From Spirodela intermedia (lineage: Eukaryota; Streptophyta; Magnoliopsida; Alismatales; Araceae): a DNA stretch of 64,000 nucleotides. Position 1 is the first letter of the stretch; each line of letters opens with the position of its first letter. The DNA lies in contig LR746273.1 in assembly GCA_902729315.2 (NCBI GenBank), positions 873,001-937,000 of the forward strand, given 5' to 3'. Of the stretch, positions 12,601 through 23,839 are shown one piece after another. Made by a program: the position numbers and the translations under genes. The notes under the pieces are model-generated. The model made no database searches. It saw only the letters and a list, made by a program, of their open reading frames with translations, and had not been told where the DNA came from.

Positions 12601-15600
12601 TAAAGGAAATTAAACAACCGCTAGGTAACCCTACTATATGATGTATGAAAATGACACAAAGATTGAAAACATTTATGGAAAATATGCACGAAATCCATCA
12701 CAATATTTTGACTAAAAATTTGAAGGCACGGTTCACACTGTGGTCATAGTCTCCCCATAACAAATCAGTACTATTCATAGGAAATGCAAAAAGATACGCA
12801 AAATACTTACTATTTCTATCCCCAGCAATGATAAAATATGCATGTAAGCTGTGTGCAAGTTTTAGGCAGTCGACAGTCTTAGAGGCTGCTGCCAGTGCCT
12901 GCATAAAACAGTTGAGAGGAGTGCAAGAACATAATGATATGCACGTTAGAGCAGACGAATGCTTCTTCCACTAAGGAGCAACCTGAATAAATGAGTACCA
13001 CATAGACGTCAAAAGACTATTCGATCAATGTTTCAGTCAAATCACGTGCCTAAAGTATTTCTAGATGTGAGATACTTGCTCTGAATGAAGTAGATTAACA
13101 CTTCATACCTCTGCATGTATTTGAACAAAATTCCGATAACTTAGTTGAAATTATCGGACAATTCACAATACAGGTGTTCCATGTAGACTAAATTCTGTAC
13201 ATCATCTCTACGTGAGAAAGTTTTCTTCATGGAAAGGCTGCACCATTTTTAACCTCCCAGAATATTTTGAAAGGTTAACAAACTAAATGGACCCTAGAAA
13301 GATTTCTATCTTTGAATTCCAGAAAGGAAATCGACACTCTTTTGGTACTAAATCTGATATACATCAAACGAACAATAATCTTACACCAGTTTCAGTCAAA
13401 ATTTTGAATCCCAACAAGCACTTCAATGGGATAATCATAAAGAATGTGCAAAACAGTGTGCAATGATAAGGTGCTATCCTATCCCGACATGATTTAGATG
13501 AGATAGATTAGGTCAATCATCATGCATAAAGAGCTCCTAAAAATAAAATCCCTGTACAGTTTAATGTTACACTAGTCCTATATTTCTTTCCGATTATTGA
13601 TATCGTCTTGTACACGGGCGCAGGTGAGACCCAATCTATGCTTCTTTTGTCCAGATTCATGATTACCAGCCATCTGGTAGAAGACATGAAGAATGAGACA
13701 AAGATAGCAATGGTGTAAACAAGAGGCAACATATTAGCTTAGAGTGTTAATATCCATGATATTTAGATCACTTAAAATAAAAAATAAAGCTGTAAATAAT
13801 AGCAGGCATGCAGAAAATACGACAGATAAAACCAAATCAAATCAGATCACACCTGTCCGATGAATTGTCCTCCAAAAACTTGTCTGAATACTGGAGAACC
13901 TGGTACTGTATATCCACGAAATATGTCCACCTTTTTTTTCCCAGAAAACAGATTCTATAAGCTTAACAGAACGTAATGCAGAAGTCTTGCAATAATAAAC
14001 ACGACATGTTCTGACCAGGGATGTTCAAAGACTACCGGTAAATACATTTAATAGATCTAAATTTCTGAATTTTAGATAATGATGCCCTAATATAAATAAA
14101 ACAAAAATAGGTAGGGTTGTCGAAGGGCCAGACCCCATGACAGTTAAACTTGGGCCAGCCATTTTTCCAAGGCTCGGCCTCTGAGAAATACCACAAATGC
14201 TCAGGACTAGCCCCCGTAAAGCACAGACTAGCCAGCTGCATCTCCCAATCGTGGCTGCCACAGAGGCTCGCCAGAGAAGGTTTACACACAGGGCTGTGTT
14301 TGAGGGAGAAAACTGTGAAGGCCTGAGGTAAGAGGTTGCTAATAGGGGAGATGATAGAGTCCTGCCAGAGGGCAGTGTCGGGTGTGTGACAATTGCCTGA
14401 AATGAAAAAAATGTCTAAATCTCCATGACCTAAGGCCATGAAATGTTTAGTAGCATGTCAATCCGAAATTCACCATCTTATCTGTGAATAACTGCCTTGG
14501 CCCCGAAATTCACGATCCCATAGAAACTAAGCTAAAGTGTTGAAAACTTACCATCAGAAAATTTCTAACAGCGACTTTAAAGGAAAGGTTGGACCAATAG
14601 AAAACTTCCATGTGGCCTTAAATTTCGTCGTTCAAACCATCCACCACCATTGGTGGCCTCGAGGATTGTAAAAGACACCAAAATTTTAAAAAAAAACTAA
14701 AATACTAAACATTCATAAAGACATTTAAAATACCAAAATTTCCGTGAAAACTACCAAATGAACAGTAGATCCAAACAAAAAAAATCCCTTATTTTAAAAT
14801 GTTTTTACTGATATTCCCGATATTAAGGTACATGCTGAGAGAATCTATGTCACCATCATCAAGGCAAAATCTAGTGAAATGGCTAGTATCAATTTTTATT
14901 TCAGAACATGTGTGTGGGTGACCGATGATAACTACACCAATTGGGCATATCTAATGAAAATTTTCTTTCTAAACAAGAAAATGAAAGCCTACGTGATAGG
15001 ACCCTTGCTGATTCCTACATATTCTAAAGCTGAAAACTATGCAGCATGGTTCTCAAACTAGGAGGTGAACAATCAAGAAATTATTGCTTAGATAAATACT
15101 TACATTGGTCAATCAATAAAATTCTCTACAGCCAAAGAATTTAGTGCACTAATAGAGATGATCATAGACCAGCTACCTAAGGTGTTTTGATGAGTTTTTC
15201 TTCTCAAATAAGTGTCGTAACTTTCATGTTCTTTTATATTTTCGACGTTTTTTTTATTTTAACCCTACTCCTGCAATAGTCTTCATCCTCAATGACAACA
15301 ATCAATGGAAGAGGAACTTTCTGCAATGCATATGGCATCCACATGGGAGTTAGTTTTATTATCACTAGGCAAATTCTTAGTTGCAAATGGGTAATAGTAT
15401 CTAAAATAAATAAGTTTTTTTATCACTACTCAAATGCTTAGTTGCATATGGGTAATAATATCTAAAATAAATCTCATAGTTCTGTTGAAAGGTACAAAAC
15501 AAGATGTATAGGATGCATTCAACAAAAATGTAGCATTGACTATGAAGAAAACCTCACTCATGTTGCCAAGACAACACTAATATGTACCTTGATTGTAGTC

Positions 15601-18600
15601 ACACTTCACAAATGGGAACTTTAAGAAATGGATGTAAAAAATGCCTGTCTATTTAGGTGATTTGGTAGAAGTCTACATGATTTGGATTGGCCTCTCTTAC
15701 AATCCTGATGAAGTATATTGACACAATAAAGCATCCATAGTCTTAAACAAGCTTTTCTAAAGACACAATGGCCACATCAATTTAAGATAAACTGCCGAGG
15801 ACCTCTATGATACTTCTCGGCTAAGTATTCTTATGGAATTGAAATACTTAGGGTAACAGTCTTCTTCCCCTTTGTATCTCTAGATTCGAATCCATTTTTT
15901 CCATAGAAATGATGGAAAGTTCAAAACTTTCTGATTTTCAGTCACTTGTTTAAAGTTTGTTCCAGAAACCCAACAAAAATAATAATATTGAATATGAATA
16001 ACTGACCTGATTTTCACGTCTAAAGAATGACAGAATGTGTGCTGGCCTTAGACGAATTCTACTTTTTAATTCAATCAGTGGTACCGTAATTTGACTTAAC
16101 AGAACAACTAAAAGTCATATGGAATGCAACAACCAGAAGAAAAGATGCTTACTTCAATTGGCTCAAGGCGTAATGTCTGCTCGACAATAGATAAACTTTC
16201 AGGTGATTCATCTGCATTCCAGATGAAGTTAGGTTGCAGCAAATTGAAGTACTCTTGTGGCAATACCAGGCAGGTCAGCTGCCAAGAGAAATTAAGATAA
16301 GATTTATTTTCCAGGAAAAGTTTTTCAGAAGAGACATGATATACAACTTAATCCTAATCTGCTCAGGCTAATGCTTAAAATTTCCAATATATGGATCACA
16401 GGAAATATAGGTGTATAGACTCGATCTGCCAGTCAGGCTAAACAGGTTAGAAGAACCAGAGATAACATTAAATATCCTGATGAATGATTCATGGGTTCCA
16501 TTGATACTGACTCTGGTCAAATTTGGATATTGTTAGAAGAATTTGAATTGTCTGACAGGACAATGTACCAAAGAAGGGAGAAAAAAACTGATAGACAGAA
16601 GGGGAGAAGTAAGAATGTTGGAAAAATGATTTCATGAGGTTACTATATGGCCTGAAGAGGACAAGAGAATGGATGATAAGAGTGAAAAGAATTGATGATA
16701 ACACTAGACTGCAAAGCTCACCTTAGATAAAGAAACCACGCTGACTTCATTAATTGAAACACCAATACCTAGGAAATTGTAACAAAACAGAGTGTGAGTC
16801 TACTGGCATAAAAAAACCATTCAAAATCAGCCCAAGAATATCGTAGTTCCATGCAAGTCATCCACACAAATACAAAATAAAAAAAGAAATTATTTTTCGC
16901 AACTGAAATTTCAAAATTGTAGATACCAACTAGTATGTAAAATCAACATTCCGGAAGGGGATATCCATACATTTCTTATGTGAAAATTATAATCACACAC
17001 AAAGAATAGCCAAAGTCATTGATACACAAAAATATTATGCTGCGTTCAAAACTCTATCATCAATGCTTGCACGCCAGGTTCCAAATAACTTTTAGAAAAA
17101 CATGAAATGAAGACCGTCTTCTGGAAAAACAAGCCTAGTACCTAGACGGCTTAACTAGACATGAAAAACATTCTAGGAGGGCAGAAGTAGATTGGATACG
17201 CAGTAGCACACAGACAAGGGAAAGCCACTACTCAAGGTTGTCTATTTGAGATTTATTATCCAAACTCCCCTTAAAAAATCCATTATAGGTAAGAGACTGG
17301 CAGCTCAAAAAACCGTTCAAATAACTGCATCATGACATCACTAAACCGGGAAGGGGGGGGGGGGGGGGTCAACCATGATCTCTGAAAAGAATTCCTTGTA
17401 CGTTTATTGTATCAGGCAGGTGTAAATCGAAAACTGAATGAATCCAAAAACATTTGCACATGCTTTCATCTATTCATAAGCATACACAAGCTTAAAAATA
17501 TTCAAGTTAATGAATCTTCTCATCCCTGGCATTGCTCCTGAACGCTAGCCACCATCATCCTCATAATATTGTGTAACTAAAAACCTGTGCAATGGTGATG
17601 TTAAGGTTTTCTGTTGACATGAAGAGAAGTTGAAACTGTTAATAAAGAATATAAGTCTCGCAAAGAGTCCTAGAAAAGATTCACTTGCACATTCCTCAAA
17701 CAAATCTCTGAGTTGAATTATACCACAAATGCAACTCAAAAGACATCCTTGCATATCTTTACTTTTTATTAATATTATTGGATATAATATTTCATCATCT
17801 GCTTCTATAATACTTTTTCTTGGCTACATTGAACCAAAGTCCCTGTATCTCAACGTACGAAGTCATTCATTTAACAAAGCTGAATTGAAATTTATAATAC
17901 AGATATCGTCGAGTTTATAACCCAGCCCTCCAATTAATATCATGTTATCATCAACATGTGACTAAGTATGACAAAAGAATATCTGCATTAAATAACGTTA
18001 AGCATAGTAGACATTGTTTAGGGATCCCAAATAGAGAGATGGTAGATTGGCAAAGACTAACACAAAGTGAACCTCCTTCCATAAGTTTGAAGTTTCTCAT
18101 TCCAACCGCCAGTTGATTTAAAAGCTTTTGTGCCAACTTTGACAGGTCCCTCTGGAATATAGATCGCCTGGTGATGGCGTCCGTAGATAAGATAAAATAA
18201 ATTTTCCTAGCTCAAAATTATAAGGTAAAGCTGCCCTCCCGGGCTCCATTCTCGCCTTGCTTAAGCCAACAACCATGCTTTTCTCATACTTAACTTCACT
18301 GCCAGTAGCGTCTTCCAAGAGCCTTAATGTCATTCTAGCTATCGTGTATAGCTCTTCCTCTTCCATGGATATGAATAAAATAGGTTATCGAAATATTATA
18401 TGTATGTCATCAATGTGCGCTGTGGGTATTGAAACCTCTTAAGCCAACCAATTCTTCTGCTCATTCCCTTATTTTGCCAAACACTTCACTTTCTAGGGAA
18501 AAGAGTTCGGTGGATAAAGAGCCACCTTATTTGAGACCTCTTGTGACGTATATCAAGAGTCCTTCATTTAAATAAAAAGAAAATGACAGAGAAAACGCAG

Positions 18601-21600
18601 GCTTGGATCCATCCTAACCAACTTTTATCGAAGTCCATATTTCACAGCACCTATAAAAGGAATTTCCACCTGAGTTTCTCATAATCCTAACCAATGGCCC
18701 ACTTGAGAAAAAAAAACTAATTTTATTGATATTTTATCATGTGTATGTATTCTCATGAAGCTAGAAAACGATTTGCATCTGCCTAATCAAAAAAGTAAAC
18801 ACAATTTTCCCAAAATGAAAATGCATATACTGACAGATAAGTAATGAATTCATGGTGATAGATCACACACCTAGCAACCTCATTTTTAAGAGAAAGCTTT
18901 TCTTTCTTATATACTCTTCCAAAAAGGATGACTTTACCATTTTAAGACAAAAGCCTTATGTAAGATTCTGAACAGCTCCATAACATCTAACACTGAAAAA
19001 ACTAATTTGTCTAACGAACTAGATTGTCCTGTAAACTTCTTGCCACAGCTTTCTTATGTTCAGCGATTGTATCTGATATTTTCATGCAAGACCTCAAATA
19101 AATAATTACTAAAATAGCCCAATGGCTTATATTATGAATGTAAAAAAAAGTACAATTCAGAATAATGATACTTAGGGCTAAGATAAATTGAGAAGAGTCT
19201 GTTTGCTTTTTAGTACAGGCTCAGTCTTTACTAAGGTACTTGACCTCCAGCCAATAAGATATATCAACAAGACCTAGCTCGGGGAAAAATTCTGCGAAAT
19301 ATTTCTTTCCACCTAGAACGCTCCAACTAGGGTTTCTTGGGTTCCTCCTCTTCTTCCTTTTCGCTTGCTGCTTGAATTTATCACAAATTCTATTACAAGA
19401 TGTAAAAGTTTACAGGAAACTTATATGCATAAGTTCAAATCAAGCAACTTAGGTCTGTCAGGGGACCCATACCTCCCTCCAAATTTCATAAGTAAAATAC
19501 ATACTGTAGATAGCAAAAAGAGAGTATGTAAAAAGTGCAACTCAGAAGCTCCAATAAACTTCGAAATTGAGGTCCTACAACAGCAACATCCATACTAGGA
19601 TCCCACCATACCCAAAATAATAGACTCGTCAACTTTCTCCTTACAGAAAAAGCTCTTCTACTCTTTAATCTAAGCATAACCAACTAAAACTTATAATAGC
19701 TACCTTGGAAACTGAGCATGTTTCTTTCTGTCCAAATTTCCAAGACACTGCATAAAGAATGAGCCACTTTCATGTCGAGAGCTGGTTCGAATTTAGCAAA
19801 AATTCATCATTCAAACTTGGCTTCACATATTTCGTTCAAAGTTTAGCATCAGTCAAATCTCTAGAGAGAAAGCACAATCAAAAATCATATGTAAAAGAAG
19901 CCAAACAATCATATGTAAAAGAAGCCAAACAATCATATGTAAAAGAAGCCAAACAATCATATGTAAAAGGAAACAACCCACGATAGTTTCAAAAGAAGAA
20001 ACAAGCCTTGAAAGATGGACAATGTTAACCATGATAAAGGCCAAACGACTGAAGTTAGCTAACCTAAAACCCTCTCTCTGTCTCTCCAAATATAGCCCTT
20101 AATGAGCAATACGTGTGAAGATTCATACAAAAGTTTTTCTTAAGAAAGTTGATTCGATAAGCCATGAACTTTTTTTCTTAAAAGGGGAAGAATTAGATAC
20201 TAGGATTCTATGCATTCAATATGAACGGAGTAGAAATGAGATGTGGTCTTCACAAATGATGTTCTAATAAATGATGCAGCATTTTTTTTTCCATGGAAAT
20301 AGTGTTCTAATAAAGAGAGGATTTGTTTACCGTAGCCAAAATAGTCATATTCCTTCAAAGGATAGCTTGCCTCCTCTGACTCAACTGATTCGAAAACTTC
20401 AGCCTACAGGTAAAACGTCCAGGATTACATAGACTTGATGTCAAACTGCAAACAAAAGGTAATATACACCAGCATGAACGACCAACAGAGCTCTCTACAA
20501 TGAGTTGATTTTTCAGGTTTTAAAATCTGCAGCAACTATAAAAGGTACTTTTAATATGCATAGTCGATGACACCATTCATCTCCAATGATGTAATAATCT
20601 GATATCCAAAAATAAATAAATCACAGCACCTCACAAACTATGAGACAAATAAAATCGGGATTAGCATGGCTTTCATTTATAGTGCAGCTATTCTACTAAT
20701 GAAAGAGAGTTTTTAGAGAAAGGTACGCCAAGGCAGAGAACATGAATAAAAAAGCAACCACATGAGGTGAGTCCAATCTAGTTTGAGAACCCATGCTGAG
20801 TCCAATCTAGTTTGAGCACCCATGCACAGTAATACGTTTGCAGTCACGTTTTAAGCTTTACTATCCTCGTCATTACAATCTGTCGTTCCAGTGGTTGTTC
20901 TTTCAGCACTAAATCATCTGCGAATAGGTTCTCTTTCTTACGGGGTTAGCTTTGATGCAAATCCTTGCATATGACTTTGCATAAGAAGTTTTCTCAAATC
21001 AACTCAGAAACATCCATCTTGAGATTGAAAATCAACAACTCCATTTTTACCCATCTCTAAATAACAAAGGAGTATTTGTCCGAATCCATAGGCATTGAAT
21101 AGTATAGAAGACTATCAGTTATTCATGAGAACCCTCATGAAATGATAATTTCAGCAAATCCCCACGAATATTTTCATCTCTTACAAGTTTAAATTCCAGA
21201 GATCTCAAGTTGTATGGGGAAATGCAGCCATATTTGGAGATCCCATCTTTAGAGTTCATGTAATTAGAGCAAGAGTCGAGCTTGTATTGTGAAGTAAATT
21301 AAAAAGGACGTTTTGAATTACCTTTTGGACATTTAACTTTAGAATTTTTTATAATCTCAACCAAATTTTAAACGGTTTAATCATTGGAAGGAAATCTGCC
21401 ATCTCTCAAAATGGTGACACTATTACAAATGTCAATTTTATCACACAAGCGGGATGTAGATATTAGGCTGACAGCATGTTGCATATGTTTGTCAAATCTT
21501 CAGACCTTTGATGTTGCAAGCCCTAAAAGGTTAAACCAAATCTGTTGGATGAAGCAGTACGATGATGTATGATATGGATGACACATATAACATTCCCATT

Positions 21601-22706
21601 GAAAAATAACTGTCCCACTGAGCAAAGCCAAACGATGTAACAGTAGAGTCGATCTTACCACAACTCTTATCTTTCGAGAGTCTCTCATCTAAATGCAAAT
21701 ATAAATGCCCCACCCTCGTTTTATCCCGTTGGGAGAAGTAGGTAGAAAAAAGGTAATATGGCGCCATGAAGCAGCAAGCCAAGATCACTGCTGTGATCAA
21801 GGGAACAGAGCAATTAAACTGAAAAGAAGAATTCATTTAGTATAATTGGCTACAGACTAGTTGATCAACTAACTCCTTGGAGAAAATGACAAAAGTGGTG
21901 AAACAAACAAGCAAAAAAAGAGAAGCTATTTGCAGCCTTCCATCCAAAAATGTTTGTCAAAGGGGAACAAGTAGAAGGAAAAAAATAAATTTGGATGATG
22001 TATGCAAGGGAATTCAGAAATAGAACTAGTTCTCGTTTTAATGGAGGAATCGGCATCAAAATTCAATAGTTTACCGCGAATAATCCGAAAATATTAAAAT
22101 GAGCATCGCAGACGTACAACACCATATTGACAGTGAATTGAATTCCAATTCGAGCCCCGTGCACGAAGGCTATTATAAAATGTAAGATTTAGATAAGAAA
22201 TTATTGAAAAGGTTGGGAAGAAATATTCTTACATTCCCCTTCCAGATAAAATAGATTCCATCCGCTTTTTCGCCTTGGCGAATGACGTAATCTCCAGCGT
22301 CTAAACAAACCAGTCAAAGAAGGTAAACAATCAAGAACGCTGTATTCATAATGTATCTAAAAAATCTTACCGACGAGAAATGTAAAACGAATTATCTAAC
22401 TCAGATACAAAACTCTCCAAATTTGGGAATATTGAAGCATCAAGTTTCTGTGATATTTGTTAGGAGACTTTCAAGCTCAAAAGAATTACCGTAATGCCGA
22501 AGTTCCACCTTCGCCGCAATCTTCCGAAGGGAAGAGCTCGGGAGCCTCAGCAGCAAAGCGACTTGACCGAGGAAATCGACCACTGTTGCCCAGAAGATAA
22601 TGAAAATGAAAACATCGAACAAACTAGGGCTCCGGGGAACGAGAAACGGATTTTTTCCCCGCGACAAGAAAAGATAGCAGAGAGTGTAGTTTCCATTTCT
22701 CGACAT
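3660..22706 (-). CDS. ACH2: Peroxisomal acyl-CoA thioesterase with N-terminal cyclic-nucleotide-binding domain (ACH2 type)
   Basis: Hydrolyses acyl-CoA to free fatty acid and CoA, in the peroxisome judging from its tail. Sixteen exons (minus strand): 22706-22490, 22300-22233, 20403-20331, 16768-16722, 16278-16153, 13930-13853, 12898-12811, 9938-9826, 8225-8163, 8095-8040, 6829-6725, 6612-6556, 5654-5553, 4016-3968, 3890-3822, 3737-3660. They join in frame to about 462 residues. Exons 1-4 form a cNMP-binding fold ([48 protein letters not shown]). Exons 5-16 form a double hot-dog TesB/ACOT8 thioesterase: [56 protein letters not shown], and SLDHSMWFHR with the family's conserved Asp. The protein ends PPSKL, a textbook PTS1 signal. 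The first 35 or so residues (from ATG 22706) are hydrophobic and not family-like, so the true start is uncertain; relatives begin close to FLGQ. Exon 6 may start 24 bases upstream in frame. Confidence 0.93.
3917..3953 (-). repeat. (TTC)n microsatellite filling half of a 77-base ACH2 intron
   Basis: A run of about 12 GAA/AAG units on the plus strand reads as TTC on the gene strand. It sits between the donor at 3967 and the acceptor at 3891, so it forms the polypyrimidine tract of intron 14. Confidence 0.85.
14879..15760 (+). mobile_element. Degenerate Ty1/copia retrotransposon fragment (gag and pol remnants)
   Basis: Antisense in ACH2 intron 5. Positions 14879-15059 encode a copia gag-type start ([12 protein letters not shown], then AENYAAWF). 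About 15300-15390 matches the copia integrase/RT junction ([20 protein letters not shown]). About 15480-15660 holds RT pieces in shifted frames ([26 protein letters not shown]). Stops, frameshifts and loss of most of gag and integrase show it is dead. No LTRs or target duplications were identified, so the ends are approximate. Confidence 0.8.
15357..15473. repeat. 61-base tandem duplication inside the copia remnant
   Basis: Two diverged copies, period about 61, both containing TATCACTA, CTTAGTTGCA and GGGTAATA-TATCTAAAATAAAT. The duplicated part includes the CKWV codons of the pol remnant, so it arose after insertion. Confidence 0.8.
17990..18545 (-). mobile_element. Degenerate LINE (non-LTR) reverse transcriptase fragment
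   Basis: In ACH2 intron 3, on the gene strand. Translation in several frames gives pieces typical of plant LINE RT: GLK*GGSLS near 18530 (compare GLRQGDPLSP), then a stretch ending in [10 protein letters not shown], then [20 protein letters not shown] and GIPKQ near 18010-18090 (compare the LINE block L-GGR-LIK-L-S-P-Y). Interrupted by several stops and frameshifts. No poly(A) tail or target duplication was located. Confidence 0.6.
19883..19975. repeat. 24-base minisatellite, about 3.9 units
   Basis: Four near-identical units of AATCATATGTAAAAGAAGCC plus AAAC, in ACH2 intron 3. The last unit diverges after AATCATATGTAAAAG. The unit length is a multiple of three and open in two directions, which makes a spurious repetitive reading frame. 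Confidence 0.95.
20767..20826. repeat. 29-base direct duplication
   Basis: GAGTCCAATCTAGTTTGAG followed by a short tail ending CCCATGC occurs at 20769 and again at 20798, in ACH2 intron 2. Confidence 0.9.
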
Positions 22707-23839
22707 CACCTTTTTCCGAATTCATCTCCAGTCAGGCCAGAAATCAGAGAGAATCGAAACCAAGAGAGAGAGGAAGAGAGGGGGTGAGAGAAAGACACGA
22801 TTGATAGGCGCAAAAAATTCTGGATCGTCGCGACGAATTATGCGCCTGAATAGGAGCGATCCTCGAAAATACCACGTGGTCCTTTAGAATCCACTGTCAA
22901 CAAGCAGCTTCTTCGGTGAGGCTTCATCGACTACTTTCAAAATCAGAGGATCGGTTGACGATTCTCGTCTGACGACACGTGCATCATCCGTTCAGATGTC
23001 TACCCTTATTTTACTCTTCTCTCTCTCTCTCTCTCTCTTCCCTTCTCTCTCTTCCCTTCTCTTCTCTTCTCTCTCTTTCCCTCTCCCTTCTCTCTCTCTT
23101 CTCTTTCTCTCTCCCTCTTTCCCTTTCTCTCCTCTCTCTCTCTCTCTCTTTCTCTCTCCCTCTTTCCCTTTCTCTCCTCCCTCTCTCTCTCTCTCTTTCC
23201 CTCTCTCTCTCTCTCTTTCCCTCTCCCTTCTCTCTCTTTCCTTCTCTCTTCTCTTCTCTCTCTCTTCCTTCTATCTCCTTCTTTCCCTTTCTCTCCTCCC
23301 TCTCTCTCTCTCTTTCCCTCTCTCTTCTCTCTCTCCTCTTCTCTGTCTTCTCTTCGCTCTCTGTCTCTCTCTTTCCCTCTCTCCCTCCTCTCTTATCTTT
23401 CTCTCTCTCTCTCTCTCTCTCAACGCAAGAGAGTCCGTGAACAGGACTGACCAGGATATGTCAGCTGCCTCCGGTGGAAAGACTCGTGTAGGGTCTCACC
23501 CCAGTCCCGCAAAGTCACAGCCGTTTCCGCTTCCTTTCCTGCCACCTTTAAATGAACCCGCCCCAACCCTCTGCCCCCGCCGCTGCCGCCGCCGCCGCCG
23601 ACGCACCGCCACCGTCTCCGCCATTGCCGATCGTGTTTCCTCGTTCTCCAGATACAGTTTATCTGGGGGAATAATACCGACGACCACCGTATCAGTCTTG
23701 AGAGATCTCGGAATTTAAATATCCACACGCGGCACGGATCGTCCTCCGTATCTCCGGCAGATCCGCCTTCCATCCGAGTTCCCTTCCTCCTCTCGTTTTC
23801 CTGTCTGCGTCCAACTCGTTGCTCTTCGTCGGAGCCAGG
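22707..23839. other. Divergent promoter region between ACH2 and pectin acetylesterase
   Basis: The two genes start 1.1 kb apart on opposite strands. The ACH2 side is purine-rich (GAGAG runs near 22755-22790). The middle holds a very long CT tract (separate entry). A GC-rich stretch with CCG repeats follows at about 23575-23620. No clear TATA box was identified for either gene. Confidence 0.65.
23013..23421 (+). repeat. About 400-base near-pure pyrimidine (CT)n tract
   Basis: Almost uninterrupted C/T with TCTC, CCCTTTCTC and CTCTTCCC variants; only a handful of purines occur. It lies 419 bases or more upstream of the pectin acetylesterase ATG. It creates long Ser/Leu-rich open frames that are not genes. 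Confidence 0.95.

Larger units (their letters stand above)
4017..22232 (-). other. Long introns of ACH2 without recognised genes
   Basis: The main introns are 4017-5552, 5655-6555, 6830-8039, 8226-9825, 9939-12810, 12899-13852, 13931-16152, 16279-16721, 16769-20330 and 20404-22232. They are AT-rich. Besides the copia and LINE remains and the short repeats listed separately, I see stop-ridden DNA and homopolymers, for example a G run at 17353-17368. A GC-richer patch at 14110-14400 was not recognised. No tRNA or other RNA gene was recognised. Confidence 0.6.

Noticed and set aside
14032-14439. 135-codon minus-strand frame in a GC-richer patch of ACH2 intron 5
   Set aside because: No recognisable domain, no splice borders matching ACH2; possibly an old repeat but nothing supports a gene.
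19883-19975. Possible CRISPR-like array
   Set aside because: Units are directly adjacent with no spacers, in a plant intron.
19759-19986. Repetitive frame with SYVKEAKQ repeats
   Set aside because: It is the 24-base minisatellite, open only because the unit length is divisible by three.
22979-23718. Long plus-strand open frames rich in Ser and Leu
   Set aside because: They are translations of the CT tract in two frames, with no domain and no splice context.
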